Shown here: positions 63,020 to 64,000 of the stretch, in pieces
Position numbering within the stretch: the stretch's first letter is position 1
How the letters are laid out: each line of letters starts with the position of its first letter
Assembly (NCBI RefSeq): GCF_003228315.1
Contig: NZ_CP029693.1
Location: 3,709,501-3,773,500 of the forward strand
Direction: 5' to 3'
Source of the DNA: Pseudomonas putida
GTDB lineage: Bacteria > Pseudomonadota > Gammaproteobacteria > Pseudomonadales > Pseudomonadaceae
DNA length: 64,000 nt
Position numbers and translations under genes: made by a program
The notes under the pieces: model-generated
The model's database searches: none
What the model was told of the DNA's origin: nothing
The model's input: the letters and a program-made list of their open reading frames with translations, nothing else

Positions 63020-64000
63020 ATGCAACCCAATCTCACCCTGCTGGTTAAACATCAGTACGACGCACTCAATCGGCTGGTCGCCAGCACACTTTCGGCGCAA
63101 GCCACCTCCCAGTGCTTTTACCTGAAAGATCGCCTGGTCACTGAGATTCAAGGCACGGAGCAGCGTTCGATCATGCAGCACGACGATCAACTGCTGGCCC
63201 AACAACAACGCCAAAGCGGCAACGTCGAAACCCGACTGCTCGCCACTGATCCGCAGCGTTCGGTGTTGAACGTACTGGACGCGACTCGGCCTCATCCCCT
63301 CGCCTACACACCCTACGGACATCGCCCGCTCGGCAACGGCTTGCTCAGCCTGCTCGGTTTCAACGGCGAACGGCAGGATCCGGTGACGGGGTGGTATTTG
63401 TTGGGAAATGGGTATCGGGCATTTAATCCGGTGTTGATGCGGTTTAACGGCCCGGACAACTTGAGTCCGTTTGGCAAGGGTGGGTTGAATGCGTATGGGT
63501 ATTGCGTGGGGGATCCGGTGAATCGGAGCGATCCAAATGGACATTGGTCCATTGGGGGAATGCTCAATGGCCTTTCGAATTTCAGAAATCGCGTTGCCAG
63601 ACGATTCACCGCAAATGCTTCAGAAGCCGCGACTGGAACTGCAGGTGGCGCAAGTCAGAGGGTTAGCAGCACGCCTTTCGATAATGTCGCACCGCCTATC
63701 AGCCGCCCAGGAACTTCCTCCACTTCAGCGCCTATTAATATTCCGCAACCCTCACACCAGAGAGATACAGCTCATCTCGCGGACAGTTTTGAGTTTAAGG
63801 GCATGGAGATAATAGGACCTGAGAAGCCACCTGCTCCAACCCCACCAAACTTGGGACCGGAGGAATGGGCCGATATCGAACTTGTTTTCCAACATGCGCC
63901 TCACGATGCAACCACTAATGATTTGATGAGAACGATTTACGAAATGCGCAACATCAGGACCGGCCGCACCTCCTTTCAACATTCGACAGCATTCCTGGAA
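63020..64000 (+). CDS. Orphan RHS-core protein, cassette 3, cut by the right edge
   Basis: At least 327 residues, open to the window end. It has ~70 more N-terminal residues than cassettes 1 and 2 (QYDALNRLVASTLSAQATSQCFYLKDRLVTEI), which is the usual final RHS repeat, so this is the fuller form of the core. The core end (VLDATRPHPLAYTPYGHRPL, GNGYRAFNPVLMRFNGPDNLSPFGKGGLNAYGYCVGDPVNRSDPNGHWS) is followed by a Ser/Thr/Pro-rich linker and a tip that begins near 63800; the visible tip gives no family call. Confidence 0.85.
   Translation, partial: MQPNLTLLVKHQYDALNRLVASTLSAQATSQCFYLKDRLVTEIQGTEQRSIMQHDDQLLAQQQRQSGNVETRLLATDPQRSVLNVLDATRPHPLAYTPYGHRPLGNGLLSLLGFNGERQDPVTGWYLLGNGYRAFNPVLMRFNGPDNLSPFGKGGLNAYGYCVGDPVNRSDPNGHWSIGGMLNGLSNFRNRVARRFTANASEAATGTAGGASQRVSSTPFDNVAPPISRPGTSSTSAPINIPQPSHQRDTAHLADSFEFKGMEIIGPEKPPAPTPPNLGPEEWADIELVFQHAPHDATTNDLMRTIYEMRNIRTGRTSFQHSTAFLE

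Overview
The window looks like chromosome of a Pseudomonas of the fluorescens group. The evidence is high-GC coding sequence, dozens of Pseudomonas-type REP inverted pairs between genes, the gene order AsnC-davB-davA-pqqF-pqqA-B-C-D-E (as I recall it from P. putida and P. fluorescens), a bioBFHCD operon, PhoX, RarD, malate synthase G and FecI/FecR iron signalling. All calls are made by reading the sequence; no database search was run.

Layout. (1) 1-1667: the end of an accessory island. It holds the C-terminal part of an adenosine deaminase resembling RdrB of the RADAR phage-defence system and then a 3' fragment of tRNA-Met that looks like the distal attachment site. (2) 1778-18907: a PQQ region. 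It contains a small M41-like metallopeptidase, a membrane PQQ-dependent glucose-type dehydrogenase, an AsnC regulator with lysine monooxygenase and 5-aminovaleramidase (davBA), the full pqqFABCDE set plus an S9 peptidase, and a class-III aminotransferase with a divergent LysR regulator. (3) 19142-31958: three paralogous ~600-residue acyl-CoA dehydrogenases, a diguanylate cyclase, and between them a divergent pair (di-haem peroxidase and a secreted protein with a glycine tract) separated by 1.1 kb of AT-rich DNA. (4) 32065-36671: biotin operon bioBFHCD, with a BirA-like operator that lies inside the start of the divergent comF. (5) 37713-49627: ModE-like regulator, PhoX phosphatase with a PHO-box-like leader, SrkA kinase, RarD, an intergenic region with duplicated hairpin/DnaA-box units, GcvR-like ACT protein, malate synthase G, and a response regulator / CBS-nucleotidyltransferase / DnaQ-like exonuclease group. 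(6) 49849-55375: ECF sigma, FecR, TonB receptor, PepSY protein and a small membrane protein: an iron-siderophore signalling and uptake unit. (7) 55596-64000: glutathione transferase, then orphan RHS-core toxin cassettes. Two are tandem and the second is preceded by a duplicated stub of the transferase gene; a third runs off the right edge. Interspersed are a retropepsin-like protein, a PlsC-like acyltransferase, a DUF2780 protein, and a fasciclin / ECF sigma / RskA-like group that recalls mycobacterial SigK.

The most interesting observations are the RHS cassettes (AT-rich toxin tips, conserved leader, leader hairpins that would hide the ribosome binding site, and one copy with an in-frame stop followed by 77 further open codons), the duplicated DnaA-box/hairpin element at 42660-42848, the di-haem enzyme/secreted protein pair, and the RADAR-like gene at a tRNA att site.
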